In this document: one piece after another, positions 26,601 through 39,700 of the stretch
How the letters are laid out: each line of letters starts with the position of its first letter
How positions within the stretch are numbered: position 1 is the first letter of the stretch
The notes under the pieces: generated by a model
Database searches by the model: none
Told to the model about the DNA's origin: nothing
Seen by the model: the letters and a program-made list of their open reading frames with translations, nothing else
Made by a program: the position numbers and the translations under genes
Assembly: GCA_037013495.1 (NCBI GenBank)
Contig: CM072810.1
Span: 36,547,843 to 36,611,842, forward strand
Reading direction: 5' to 3'
Length of the DNA stretch: 64,000 bases
From: Hippophae tibetana
Taxonomy: Eukaryota > Streptophyta > Magnoliopsida > Rosales > Elaeagnaceae

Positions 26601-28396
26601 TGTGAACTTACTGTTAAATGAATCAGTTGGGAAATTATTCGAACTGCATTATTTGTTGCCAAGATGATAGCAATCCACTTTCGTGGACGGAAAGAGCTTG
26701 AATTTATAGACATCAAGTATAGTGGTACGAGCGAAGCAATTTTGACACAATTTTTAGAATTGATGAATCTAATACCAATGAAGAGAAAATATCTATACTT
26801 TCCCATAGATTTACTAAATTTCTTAGAAAGAATAAACCCATTTTTAGGGATTTAAAAAAAAGGTAATCCGAGCCCCAAAATGCTTATTTCAATGAGTTTA
26901 TAGTTGTATTTCTTCCAAGCAACTTCAAACATTGTGGAGACCACTCATATAGGTATTTTGCCAAAAAATAAATATAGAACTATGTAGCTGAACACAAATT
27001 TTGAACTCTATATCATGCAAGAGGATGAAACTTTGAACAAATTCAACGCAGGTTTTTCAATCATTATCAACTACCCGTAAAATTTGGATGGACCTATTTG
27101 AAAAAAAAAGTAGATTGAGAAAATGGTTGTTAGCCTACATTATCATTTTCAAGAAAAAGATACCTTGCTTAAATCCATATAGAAGGCCTGTGAACTTACT
27201 TTTAAATGAATCAGTTGGAAAATTATTCGAACGGCATCACTAGTTACCAAGTTGATGGCAATCCATTGTCGTGGACGGAAAGAGCTTGACTTTATAGACA
27301 TCAAGTATAGTGGTCGAGTGAAGCTCTTTTGACACAATTGTCAGAAATGATGAATCTAATACCAATGAAGAGAAAATAGCTATACTTTCCAATAGATTTA
27401 CTAAATTTCTTAGAAAGAATAAACCCATTTTTAGGGATTTTCAAAAACGGTAATCCGAGCTCTAAAATAAGTATTTCAATGAATTTATAGTTGTATTTCT
27501 TCCAAGCAACTTCAAACATTTTTGAGACCACTCATATAGGCATTTGAGCAAAAAAATAAATCTAGAACTATGCAGCTGAACATAAATTTTGAACTCTATA
27601 TAATGCAAGAGGATCAAACTTTGAACAAATTCTATGCAGGTTTTTCAATCATTATCAACTACCCGTACAATTTGGATGGACCTATTTAAAAAAAAAAGTA
27701 GATTGAGAAAATTTTTGTTAGCCTACATTATCATTTTCAAGAAAAAGATACCTTGCTTAAATCCATATAGAAGGCATGTGAACTTACCGTTATATGAATC
27801 AGTTGGGAAATTATTCGAACTGCATTATTTGTTGCCAAGATGATAGCAATCCACTTTCGTGGACGGAAAGAGCTTGAATTTATAGACATCAAGTATAGTG
27901 GTACGAGCGAAGCAATTTTGACACAATTTTTAGAATTGATGGATCTAATACCAATGAAGAGAAAATATCTATTTTTTCCCATAGATTTTCTAAATTTCTT
28001 AGAAAGAATAAACCCGTTTTTAGGGATTGAAAAAAAAGGTAATCCGATCCCCAAAATGATTATTTCAATGAGTTTATAGTTGTATTTCTTCCAAGAAACT
28101 TCAAACATTGTGGAGACCACTCATATGCGTATTTGGCCAAAAAATAAATATAGAACTATGCAGCTGAACAAAAATTTTGAACTCTATATCATGCAAAAGG
28201 ATGAAACTTTGAACAAATTCTACGCAGGTTTTTCAATCATTATCAACTACCCGTACAATTTGGATGGACCTATTTGGAAAAAAAAGTAGATTGAGAAAAT
28301 GGTTGTTAGCCTACATTATCATTTCCAAGAAAAAGATACCTTGCTTAAATCCATATAGAAGGCCTATGAACTTACTCTTAAATGAATCAGTTGGGA
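23691..28396 (+). repeat. 8-monomer higher-order unit, copy 2 (4706 bp)
   Basis: This is a near-perfect copy of the preceding unit, matching to about 28460. I noticed fewer than ten substitutions, for example GATCTC versus GAGCTC (20988/25694), TATTTGGCC versus TATTTTGCC (near 22252/26958), CCGTTAAATG versus CCGTTATATG (near 23083/27789) and CCCGTTTTT versus CCCATTTTT (near 22134/26840). I saw no indel. It is the youngest-looking large duplication in the window. Confidence 0.88.
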
Positions 28397-30250
28397 AATT
28401 ATTCGAACTGCATTATTTGTTGCCAAGATGATAGCAATCCACTTTCGTGGACGGAAAGAGCTTGACTTTATAGACATCAAGTATAGTGGTACGAGCGAAG
28501 CTATTTTGACACAATTATCAGAAATGATGAATCTAATACCAATGAAGAGAAAATAGCTATACTTTCCAATAGATTTACTAAATTTCTTAGAAAGAATAAA
28601 CCCATTTTTAGGGATTTTCAAAAAAGGTAATCCGAGCTCTAAAATAAGTATTTCAATGAATTTATAGTTGTATTTCTTCCAAACAACTTCTAACATTTTG
28701 GACACCACTCATATAGGCATTTGAGCAAAAAAACTAATCTAGAACTATGCAACTGAACATAAATTTTGAACTCTATATAATGCAATAGGATGAAACTTTG
28801 AACAAATTCCAAGCAGGTTTTTCAATCATTATCAACTACCCGTACAATTTGGATGGACCTATTTAAAAAAAAAGTAGATTGAGAAAATTGTTGTTAGCCT
28901 ACATTATCATTTTCAAGAAAAAGATACCTTGCTTAAATCCATATAGAAGGCATGTGAACTTACTGTTAAATGAATCAGTTGGGAAATTATTCGAACTGCA
29001 TTATTTGTTGCCAAGATGATAGCAATCCACTTTCGTGGACGGAAAGAGCTTGAATTTATAGACATCAAGTATAGTGGTACGAGCGAAGCAATTTTGACAC
29101 AATTTTTAGAATTGATGAATCTAATACCAATGAAGAGAAAATATCTATACTTTCCCATAGATTTACTAAATTTCTTAGAAAGAATAAACCCGTTTTTAGG
29201 GATTTAAAAAAAAGGTAATCCGAGCCCCAAAATGCTTATTTCAATGAGTTTATAGTTGTATTTCTTCCAAGCAACTTCAAACATTGTGGAGACCACTCAT
29301 ATAGGTATTTGGCCAAAAAATAAATATAGAACTATGCAGCTGAACACAAATTTTGAACTCTATATCATGCAAGAGGATGAAACTTTGAACAAATTCAACG
29401 CAGGTTTTTCAATCATTATCAACTACCCGTAAAATTTGGATGGACCTATTTGAAAAAAAAACTAGATTGAGAAAATGGTTGTTAGCCTACATTATCATTT
29501 TCAAGAAAAAGATACCTTGCTTAAATCCATATAGAAGGCTTGTGAACTTACTTTTAAATGAATCAGTTGGAAAATTATTCGAACGGCATCACTAGTTACC
29601 AAGTTGATGGCAATCCATTGTCGTGGACGGAAAGAGCTTGACTTTATAGACATCAAGTATAGTGGTCGAGTGAAGCTCTTTTGACACAATTGTCAGAAAT
29701 GATGAATCTAATACCAATGAAGAGAAAATAGCTATACTTTCCAATAGATTTACTAAATTTCTTAGAAAGAATAAACCCATTTTTAGGGATTTTCAAAAAC
29801 GGTAATCCGAGCTCTAAAATAAGTATTTCAATGAATTTATAGTTGTATTTCTTCCAAGCAACTTCAAACATTTTTGAGACCACTCATATAGGCATTTGAG
29901 CAAAAAAATAAATCTAGAACTATGCAGCTGAACATAAATTTTGAACTCTATATAATGCAAGAGGATCAAACTTTGAACAAATTCTATGCAGGTTTTTCAA
30001 TCATTATCAACTACCCGTACAATTTGGATGGACCTATTTAAAAAAAAAGTAGATTGAGAAAATTGTTGTTAGCCTACATTATCATTTTCAAGAAAAAGAT
30101 ACCTTGCTTAAATCCATATAGAAGGCATGTGAACTTACCGTTAAATGAATCAGTTGGGAAATTATTCGAACTGCATTATTTGTTGCCAAGATGATAGCAA
30201 TCCACTTTCGTGGACGGAAAGAGCTTGAATTTATAGACATCAAGTATAGT
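26450..30250 (+). repeat. 4-monomer (2352-bp) partial repeat trailing the 8-monomer units
   Basis: About 26450-27900 matches 28802-30250. Both have TTCCAAGCAGG, the CCCCAAAATGCTTATTTC tail, the GTGGTCGAGTGAAGC family B copy and GAGGATCAAACTTTG. After 30250 the match breaks (TTGTTAGAATTG and ACTAATGAAG replace TTTTTAGAATTG and ACCAATGAAG). The monomer at 28428 is a chimera with an A front and a B tail. Confidence 0.75.
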
Positions 30251-30399
30251 GGTACGAGCGAAGCAATTTTGACACAATTGTTAGAATTGATGGATCTAAT
30301 ACTAATGAAGAGAAAATATCAATACTTTCCCATAGATTTACTAAATTTCTTAGAAAGAATAAACCCATTTTTAGGGATTTTCAAAAAAGGTAATCCGAG

Positions 30400-33300
30400 C
30401 TCTAAAATGATTATTTCAATGAATTTATAGTTGTATTTCTTCCAAGCAACTTCAAACATTTTGGAGACCACTCATATAGGCATTTGTGGAAAAAACTAAA
30501 TCTAGAACTATGCAGCTGAACAGAAATTTTGAACTCTATATCATGCAAGAGGATGAAACTTTGAACAAATTCTACGCAGGTTTTTCAATCATTATCAACT
30601 ACCCGTACAATTTGGATGGACCTATTTGGAAAAAAACGTAGATTGAGAAAATGGTTGTTAGCCTACATTATCATTTCCAAGAAAAAGATACCTTGCTTAA
30701 ATCCATATAGAAGGCCAGTGAACTTACTGTTAAATGAATCAGTTGGGAAATTATTCGAACTGCATTATTTGTTGCCAAGATGATAGCAATCCACTTTCGC
30801 GGATGGAAATAGCTTGACTTTATAGACATCAAGCATAGTGGTACGAGCGAAGCAATTTTGACACAATAGGTAGAATTGATGAATCTAATACTAATGAAGA
30901 GAAAATATCAATACTTTCCCATAGATTTACTAAATTTCTTAGAAAGGATAAACCCGTTTTTAGGGATTTAAAAAAAAGGTAATCCGAGCTCTAAAATGAT
31001 TAATTCAATGAATTTGTAGTTCTATTTCTTCCAAGCAACTTCAAACATTTTGGAGACCACTCATATAGGCATTTGAGCAAAAAACTAAATCTAGAACTAT
31101 GCAGCTGAACATAAATTTTGAACTCTATATCATGCAAGAGGATGAAACTTTGAACAAATTCTATGTAGGTTTTTCAATCATAATCAACTACCCGTAAAAT
31201 TTAGATGGACCTATTTGGAAAAAAAAAGTAGATTGAGAAAATTGTTGTTAGCCTACATTATCATTTTCAAGAAAAAGATACCTTGCTTAAATCCATATAG
31301 AAGGCCTATGAACTTACTCTTAAATGAATCAGTTGGGAAATTATTCGAACTGCATTATTTGTTGGCAAGATGATAGCAATCCACTTTCGCGGATAGAAAG
31401 AGCTTGACTTTATAGACATCAAGTATAGTGGTACGACCGATGCTATCTCGACACAATTGTTAGAAATGATGAATCTAATACCAATGAAGAGAAAATAGCT
31501 ATACTTTAGGTAGATTTACTAAATTTCTTAGAAAGAATAAACCCAGTTTTAGGGATTTTCGAAAAAGGTAATCCGAGCTCTAAAATGATTATTTCAATGA
31601 ATTTATAGTTGTATTTCTTCCAAGCTACTTCAAACATTTCGGAGACCACTCATATAGGCATTTGAGCAAAAAACTAAATCTAGAACTATGCAGCTGAACA
31701 TAAATTTTGAACTCTATATCATGCAAGAGGATGAAACTTTGAACAAATTCTACGCAGGTTTTTCAATCATTATCAACTACCCGTACAATTTGGATGGACC
31801 TATTTGGAAAAAAAAGTAGATTGAGAAAATGGTTGTTAGCCTACATTATCATTTCCAAGAAAAAGATACCTTGCTTAAATCCATATAGAAGGCCTGTGAA
31901 CTTACTGTTAAATGAATCAGTTGGGAAATTATTCGAACTGCATTATTTGTTGCCAAGATGATAGCAATCCACTTTCGTGGACGGAAAGAGCTTGAATTTA
32001 TAGACATCAAGTATAGTGGTACGAGCGAAGCAATTTTGACACAATTTTTAGAATTGATGAATCTAATACCAATGAAGAGAAAATAGCTATACTTTCCCAT
32101 AGATTTACTAAATTTCTTAGAAAGAATAAACCCGTTTTTAGGGATTTTCAAAAAAGGTAATCCGAGCTTTAAAATAAGTATTTCAATGAGATAATAGTTG
32201 TATTTCTTCCAAGTAACTTCAAACATTGTGGAGACCACTCATATAGGTATTTGACAAAAAAATAAATCTAGAACTATACAGCTGAACAAAAATTTTGAAC
32301 TCTATATCATGCAAGTGTATGAAACTTTGAACAAATTCTATGCAGGTTTTTCAATCATTATCAACTACCCATACAATTTCAATGGACCTATTTGGAAAAA
32401 AAAGTAGATTGAGAAAATTGTTGTTAGCCTACATTATCATTTTCAAGAAAAAGATACCTTGCTTAAATCCATATAGAAGGCCTGTGAACTTACTGTTAAA
32501 TGAATCAGTTGCGAAATTATTCAAACTGCATTATTTGTTGCCAAGATAATGGCAATCCAATTTCGTGGACGGAAATAGCTTGACTTTATAGACATCAAGT
32601 ATAGTGGTACGAACGAAGCAATTTTGACACAATTGTTAGAATTGATGAATCTAATACCAATGAAGAGAAAATATCTATACTTTCCCATAGATTTACTAAA
32701 TTTCTTAGAAAGAATAAACCCGTTGTTAGGGATTTAAAAAAAAGGTAATCCGATCTCTAAAATGATTATTTCAATGAATTTATAGTTGTATTTCTTCCAA
32801 GCAACTTCAAACATTTTGGAGACCACTCATATAGGTATTTGACAAAAAAATAAATCTAGAACTATGCAGCTGAACAAAAATTTTGAACTCTATATCATGC
32901 AAGAGGATGAAACTTTGAACAAATTCTACGCAGGTTTTTCAATCATTATCAACTACCCGTACAATTTGGATGGACCTATTTGGAAAAAAAAGTAGATTGA
33001 GAAAATGGTTGTTAGCCTACATTATCATTTCCAAGAAAAAGATACCTTGCTTAAATCCATATAGAAGGCCTGTGAACTTACTGTTAAATGAATCAGTTGG
33101 GAAATTATTCGAACTGTATTATTTGTTGCCAAGATGATAGAAATCCACTTTCGTGGACGGAAAGACCTTGACTTTATAGACATCAAGTATAGTGGTACAA
33201 GCAAAGCTATTTTGACACAATTGTTAGAAATGATGAATCTAATACCAATGAAGAGAAAATATCTATAATTTCGCATAGATTTACTAAATTTCTTAGAAAG

Positions 33301-33580
33301 AATAAACCCGTTTTTAGGGATTTAAAAAAAAGGTAATCCGAGCTCTAAAATGATTATTTCAATGAATTTATAGTTGTATTTCTTTTAAGAAAATTCGAAC
33401 ATTGTGGAGACCACTCATATAGGTATTTGGCCAAAAAATAAATCTAAAATTATGCAGCTGAACAAAAAGTTTGAACTCTATATCATGCAAGAGGATGAAA
33501 CTTTGAACAAATTCTACGCAGGTTTTTCAATCATTATCAACTACCCGTACAATTTGGATGGACCTATTTGGAAAAAAAAG
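30400..33580 (+). repeat. Zone III: mosaic monomers without a close local duplicate
   Basis: Anchors 30780, 31370, 31958, 32546, 33134. These copies carry private changes: CGCGGATGGAAATAGC at 30780, GTACGACCGATGCTATCTCG and CTTTAGGTAGAT in the 31370 copy, and a GAGATAATAG tail in the 31958 copy. None has a near-identical neighbour at a whole number of monomers nearby. The 33134 copy is an exception over long range: it belongs with copies at 7827, 41965 and 44909. This stretch looks like older, unduplicated array or a junction between zones. Confidence 0.65.
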
Positions 33581-36500
33581 TAGATTGAGAAAATAGTTGT
33601 TAGCCTACATTATCATTTCCAAGAAAAAGATACCTTGCTTAAATCCATATAGAAGGCTTGTGAACTTACTGTTAAATGAATCAGTTGGGAAATTTTTCGA
33701 ACTGCATTATTTGGTTCCAAGATGATAGCAATCCACTTTCGTGGACGGAAAGAGCTTGACTTTATAGACATCAAGTATAGTGGTACGAGCGAAGCTATTT
33801 TGACACAATTGTTAGAAATGATGAATCTAATACCAATGAAGAGAAAATATCTATACTTTCCAATAGATTTACTAAATTTCTTAGAAAGAATAAACCCATT
33901 TTTAGGGATTTTCAAAATAGGTAATCCGAGCTCTAAAATAAGTATTTCAATGTATTTATAGTTGTACTTCCTCCAAGCAACTTCAAACATTTTGTAGACC
34001 ACTCATATAGGCATTTGAGCAAAAAACTAAATCTAGAACTATGCAGTTGAACATAAATTTTGAACTCTATATCATGCAAGAGGATGAAACTTTGAACAAA
34101 TTCTACGCAGGTTTTTCAAATATTATCAACTACTCGTACAATTTGGATGGACCTATTTGGAAAAAAAAGTAGATTGAGAAAATAGTTGTTAGCCTACATT
34201 ATCATTTCCAAGAAAAAGATACCTTGCTTAAATCCATATAGAAGGCTTGTGAACTTACTGTTAAATGAATCAGTTGGGAAATTATTCGAACTGCATTATT
34301 TGGTTCCAAGATGATAGCAATCCACTTTCGTGGACGGAAAGAGCTTGACTTTATAGACATCAAGTATAGTGGTACGAGCGAAGCTATTTTGACACAATTG
34401 TTAGAAATGATGCATCTAATACCAATGAAGAGAAAATATCTATACTTTCCCATAGATTTACTAAATTTCTTAGAAAGAATAAACCCGTTTTTAGGGATTT
34501 AAGAAAAAGGTAATCCGAGCTATAAAATGATTATTTCAATGAATTTATAGTTGTATTTCTTCCAAGCGACTTCAAACATTTTGGAGACCACTCATATAGG
34601 CATTTGAGCAAAAAACTAAATCTAGAACTATGCAGCTGAACATAAATTTTGAACTCTATATCATGCAAGAGGATAAAACTTTGAAAAAATTCTACGCAGG
34701 TTTTTCAATCAATTTCAACTACCCGTACAATTTGGATGGACCTATTTGGAAAAAAAAGTAGATTGAGAAAATTGTTGTTAGCCTACATTATCATTTTCAA
34801 GAAAAAGATACCTTGCTTAAATCCATATAGAAGGCCTGTGAACTTACTGTTAAATGAATGAGTTGGGAAATTATTCGAACTGCATTATTTGTTGCCAAGA
34901 TGATGGCAATCCACTTTCGTGGACGGAAATAGCTTGACTTTATAGACATCAAGTATAGTGGTACGAACGAAGCTATTTTGACACAATTGTTAGAAATGAT
35001 GAATCTAATACCAATGAAGAGAAAATAGCTATACTTTCCAATAGATTTACTAAATTTCTTAGAAAGAATAAACCCATTTTTAGGGATTTTCAAAAAAGGT
35101 AATCCGAGCTCTAAAATAAGTATTTCAATGAATTTATAGTTGTACTTCCTCCAAGCAACTTCAAACATTTTGGAGACCACTCATATAGGCATTTGAGCAA
35201 AAAACTAAATCTAGAACTATGCAGTTGAACATAAATTTTGAACTCTATATCATGCAAGAGGATGAAACTTTGAACAAATTCTACGCAGGTTTTTCAAATA
35301 TTATCAACTACTCGTACAATTTGGATGGACCTATTTGGAAAAAAAAGTAGATTGAGAAAATAGTTGTTAGCCTACATTATCATTTCCAAGAAAAAGATAC
35401 CTTGCTTAAATCCATATAGAAGGCTTGTGAACTTACTGTTAAATGAATCAGTTGGGAAATTTTTCGAACTGCATTATTTGGTTCCAAGATGATAGCAATC
35501 CACTTTCGTGGACGGAAAGAGCTTGACTTTATAGACATCAAGTATAGTGGTACGAGCGAAGCTATTTTGACACAATTGTTAGAAATGATGAATCTAATAC
35601 CAATGAAGAGAAAATATCTATACTTTCCAATAGATTTACTAAATTTCTTAGAAAGAATAAACCCATTTTTAGGGATTTTCAAAAAAGGTAATCCGAGCTC
35701 TAAAATAAGTATTTCAATGAATTTATAGTTGTACTTCCTCCAAGCAACTTCAAACATTTTGGAGACCACTCATATAGGCATTTGAGCAAAAAACTAAATC
35801 TAGAACTATGCAGTTGAACATAAATTTTGAACTCTATATCATGCAAGAGGATGAAACTTTGAACAAATTCTACGCAGGTTTTTCAAATATTATCAACTAC
35901 TCGTACAATTTGGATGGACCTATTTGGAAAAAAAAGTAGATTGAGAAAATAGTTGTTAGCCTACATTATCATTTCCAAGAAAAAGATACCTTGCTTAAAT
36001 CCATATAGAAGGCTTGTGAACTTACTGTTAAATGAATCAGTTGGGAAATTATTCGAACTACATTATTTGGTTCCAAGATGATAGCAATCCACTTTCGTGG
36101 ACGGAAAGAGCTTGACTTTATAGACATCAAGTATAGTGGTACGAGCGAAGCTATTTTGACACAATTGTTAGAAATGATGCATCTAATACCAATGAAGAGA
36201 AAATATCTATACTTTCCCATAGATTTACTAAATTTCTTAGAAAGAATAAACCCGTTTTTAGGGATTTAAGAAAAAGGTAATCCGAGCTATAAAATGATTA
36301 TTTCAATGAATTTATAGTTGTATTTCTTCCAAGCGACTTCAAACATTTTGGAGACCACTCATATAGGCATTTGAGCAAAAAACTAAATCTAGAACTATGC
36401 AGCTGAACATAAATTTTGAACTCTATATCATGCAAGAGGATAAAACTTTGAACAAATTCTACGCAGGTTTTTCAATCAATTTCAACTACCCGTACAATTT

Positions 36501-36797
36501 GGATGGACCTATTTGGAAAAAAAAGTAGATCGAGAAAATTGTTGTTAGCCTACATTATCATTTTCAAGAAAAAGATACCTTGCTTAAATCCATATAGAAG
36601 GCCTGTGAACTTACTGTTAAATGAATGAGTTGGGAAATTATTCGAACTGCATTATTTGTTGCCAAGATGATGGCAATCCACTTTCGTGGACGGAAATAGC
36701 TTGACTTTATAGACATCAAGTATAGTGGTACGAACGAAGCTATTTTGACACAATTGTTAGAAATGATGAATCTAATACCAATGAAGAGAAAATATCT
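33580..36797 (+). repeat. 3-monomer (1767-bp) tandem duplication
   Basis: Anchors 33722, 34311 and 34900 match 35489, 36078 and 36667 at 1767 bp. Shared marks are TTTTTCGAACTGC with ATTTGGTTCC, GATGCATCTAATACC, GAGCTATAAAATG with AAGCGACTTC, and ATGAATGAGTTGGG. The match ends inside the third monomer, where GAAAATAGC in the first copy meets GAAAATATC in the second. Confidence 0.82.
35380..35769 (-). other. Recurrent 127-129-codon antisense open frame, not a gene
   Basis: Many family B or B-tailed monomers keep a minus-strand frame of 113-129 codons, starting at the CCAAAATGTTTGAAG region and ending near the GATACCTTGC word. It is rich in Ile, Leu, Phe and Lys, as expected for AT-rich DNA, and I recognise no domain. 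Family A copies break it at the A-run after GGGATTT, leaving 81-83 codons. It lies opposite the gag-like sense frame, which explains the region better. No promoter or conservation pattern argues for coding. Confidence 0.6.
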
Positions 36798-39700
36798 ATA
36801 CTTTCCCATAGATTTACTAAATTTCTTAGAAAGAATAAACCCGTTTTTAGGGATTTAAGAAAAAGGTAATTCGAGCTCTAAAATGATTATTTCAATGAAT
36901 TTATAGTTGTATTTCTTCCAAGAAACTTCAAACATTTTGGAGACCACTCATATAGGCATTGGAACAAAAAACTAAATCTAGAACTATGCAACTGAACATA
37001 AAATTTGAACTCTATATCATGCAAGAGGATGAAACTTTGAACAAATTCTATGCAGGTTTTTGAATCATTATCAACTACCCGTACAATTTGGATGGACCTA
37101 TTTGGAAAAAAAAGTAGATTGAGAAAATTGTAGTTAGCCTACATTATCATTTTCAAGAAAAAGATACCTTCCTTAAATCCTATAGAAGGCCTGTGAACTT
37201 ACTGTTAAATGAATCAGTTGGGAAATTATTCGAACTACATTATTTGTTGCCAAGATGATAGCAATCCACTTTCGCGGATGGAAAGAGCTTGACTTTATAG
37301 ACATCAAGTATAGTGGTACGAGCGAAGCTATTTTGACACAATTGTTAGAAATGATGAATCTAATACCAATGAAGAGAAAATATCTATACTTTCCCATAGA
37401 TTTACTAAATTTCTTAGAAAGAAAAAACCCGTTTTTAGGGATTTAAAAAAAAGGTAATCTGATCTCTAAAATGATTATTTCAATGAATTTATAGTTGTAT
37501 TTCTTCCAAGCTACTTCAAACATTTTGGAGACCACTCATATAGGCATTTGAGCAAAAAAATAAATCTAGAACTATGCAGTTGAACATAAATTTTGAACTC
37601 TATATCATGCAAGAGGATGAAACTTTGAACAAATTCTACGCAGGTTTTTCAATCATTATCAACTACTCGTACAATTTGGAAGGACCTATTTGGAAAAAAA
37701 AGTATATTGAAAAAATTGTTGTTAGCCTACATTATCATTTTCAAGAAAAAGATACCTTGCTTAAATCCATATAGAAGGCTTGTGAACTTACTGTTAAATG
37801 AATCAGTTGGGAAATTATTCGAACTGCATTATTTGTTGCGAAGATGATAGCAATCCACTTTCGTGGACGGAAAGAGCTTGACTTTATAGACATCAAGTAT
37901 AGTGGTACGAGCGAAGCTATTTTGACACAATTGTTAGAAATGATGAATCTAATACCAATGAAGAGAAAATATCTATACTTTCCCATAGATTTACTAAATT
38001 TCTTAGAAAGAATAAACCCGTTTTTAGGGATTTAAGAAAAAGGTAATCCGAGCTCTAAAATGATTATTTCAATGAATTTATAGTTCTATTTCTTCCAAGA
38101 AACTTCAAACATTTTGGAGACCACTCATATAGGCATTTGAGCAAAAAACTAACTCTAGAACTATGCTATTGAACAGAAATTTTGCACTCTATATCATGCA
38201 AGAGGATGAAACATTGAACAAATTCTATGCAGGTTATCAAACATTATCAACTACTTGACCAATTTGGATGGACCTATATGGAAAAAAAAGTAGATTGAGA
38301 AATTTTTTGTTAGCCTACATTATAATTTTCAAGAAAAAGATACCTTGCTTAAATCTATATAGAAGGCCTCTTAACTTACTATTAAATGAATCAGTTGGGA
38401 AATTATTCGAACTGCATCACTTGTTACCAAGATGATGGCATTCCATTCTCGTGGACGGAAAGAGCTTGACTTTATAGACATCAAGTATAGTGGTACGAGC
38501 GAAGCTATTTTGACACAATTGTTAGAAATGATGAATCTAATACCAATGAAGAGAAAAGAGCTATACTTTCCAATAGATTTACTAAATTTCTTAGAAAGAA
38601 TAAACCCATTTTTAGGGATTTTCAAAAAAGGTAATCCGAGCTCTAAAATAAGTATTTCAATGAATTTATAGTTGTACTTCTTCCAAGCAACTTCAAACAT
38701 TTTGGAGACCACTCATATAGGCATTTGAGCAAAAAACTAAATCTAGAACTATGCAGTTGAACATAAATTTTGAACTCTATATCATGCAAGAGGATGAAAC
38801 TTTGAACAAATTCTACTCAGGTTTTTCAAATATTATCAACTACTCGTACAATTAGGATGGACCTATTTGGAAAAAAAAGTAGATTGAGAAAATAGTTGTT
38901 AGCCTACATTATCATTTCCAAGAAAAAGATACCTTGCTTAAATCCATATAGAAGGCCTGTGAACTTACTGTTAAATGAATCTGTTGGGAAATTATTCGAA
39001 CTGCATTATTTGGTTGCAAGATGATAGCAATCCACTTTCGTGGACGGAAAGAGCTTGACTTTATAAACATCAAGTATAGTGGTACGAGCGAAGCTATTTT
39101 GACACAATTGTTAGAAATGATGAATCTAATACCAATGAAGAGAAAATATCTATACTTTCCAATAGATTTACTAAATTTCGTAGAAAGAATAAACCCGTTT
39201 TTAGGGATTTAAAAAAAACGTAATCCGAGCTCTAAAATGATTATTTCAATGAATTTATAGTTGTATTTCTTCCAAGCGACTTCAAACATTTTGGAGACCA
39301 CTCATATAGGCATTTGAGCAAAAAACTAAATCTAGAACTATGCAGCTGAACATAAATTTTGAACTCTATATCATGCAAGAGGATAAAACTTTGAACAAAT
39401 TCTACGCAGGTTTTTCAATCAATTTCAACTACCCGTACAATTTGGATGGACCTATTTGGAAAAAAAAGTAGATTGAGAAAATTGTTGTTAGCCTACATTA
39501 TCATTTTCAAGAAAAAGATACCTTGCTTAAATCCATATAGAAGGCCTGTGAACTTACTGTTAAATGATTGAGTTGGGAAATTATTCGAACTGCATTATTT
39601 GTTGCCAAGATGATGGCAATCCACTTTCGTGGACGGAAATAGCTTGACTTTATAGACATCAAGTATAGTGGTACGAACGAAGCTATTTTGACACAATTGT

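Larger units (their letters stand above)
9836..30400 (+). repeat. Zone II: family C-containing, nested higher-order repeats
   Basis: Thirty-five anchors: 10182, 10771, 11361, 11950, 12538, 13127, 13717, 14306, 14894, 15482, 16071, 16660, 17248, 17838, 18428, 19016, 19604, 20193, 20781, 21371, 21958, 22546, 23134, 23722, 24310, 24899, 25487, 26077, 26664, 27252, 27840, 28428, 29016, 29604, 30191. This zone introduces monomers with GAATTTATAG, GAAGCAATTTTG, TTAGAATTGATG, a CCCCAAAATG or CCCCATAATG tail and TATTTGGCCAAAAAATAAATATAG. Within it, blocks repeat at offsets of about 2356, 4122, 4706 and 6478 bp (4, 7, 8 and 11 monomers). No gene is seen. Confidence 0.85.

Noticed and set aside
18985..28396. 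Assembly artefact as the explanation for the near-perfect 8-monomer copies
   Set aside because: The copies differ at several bases, which argues for two real loci, but this cannot be settled without reads, so it is not claimed as a finding.
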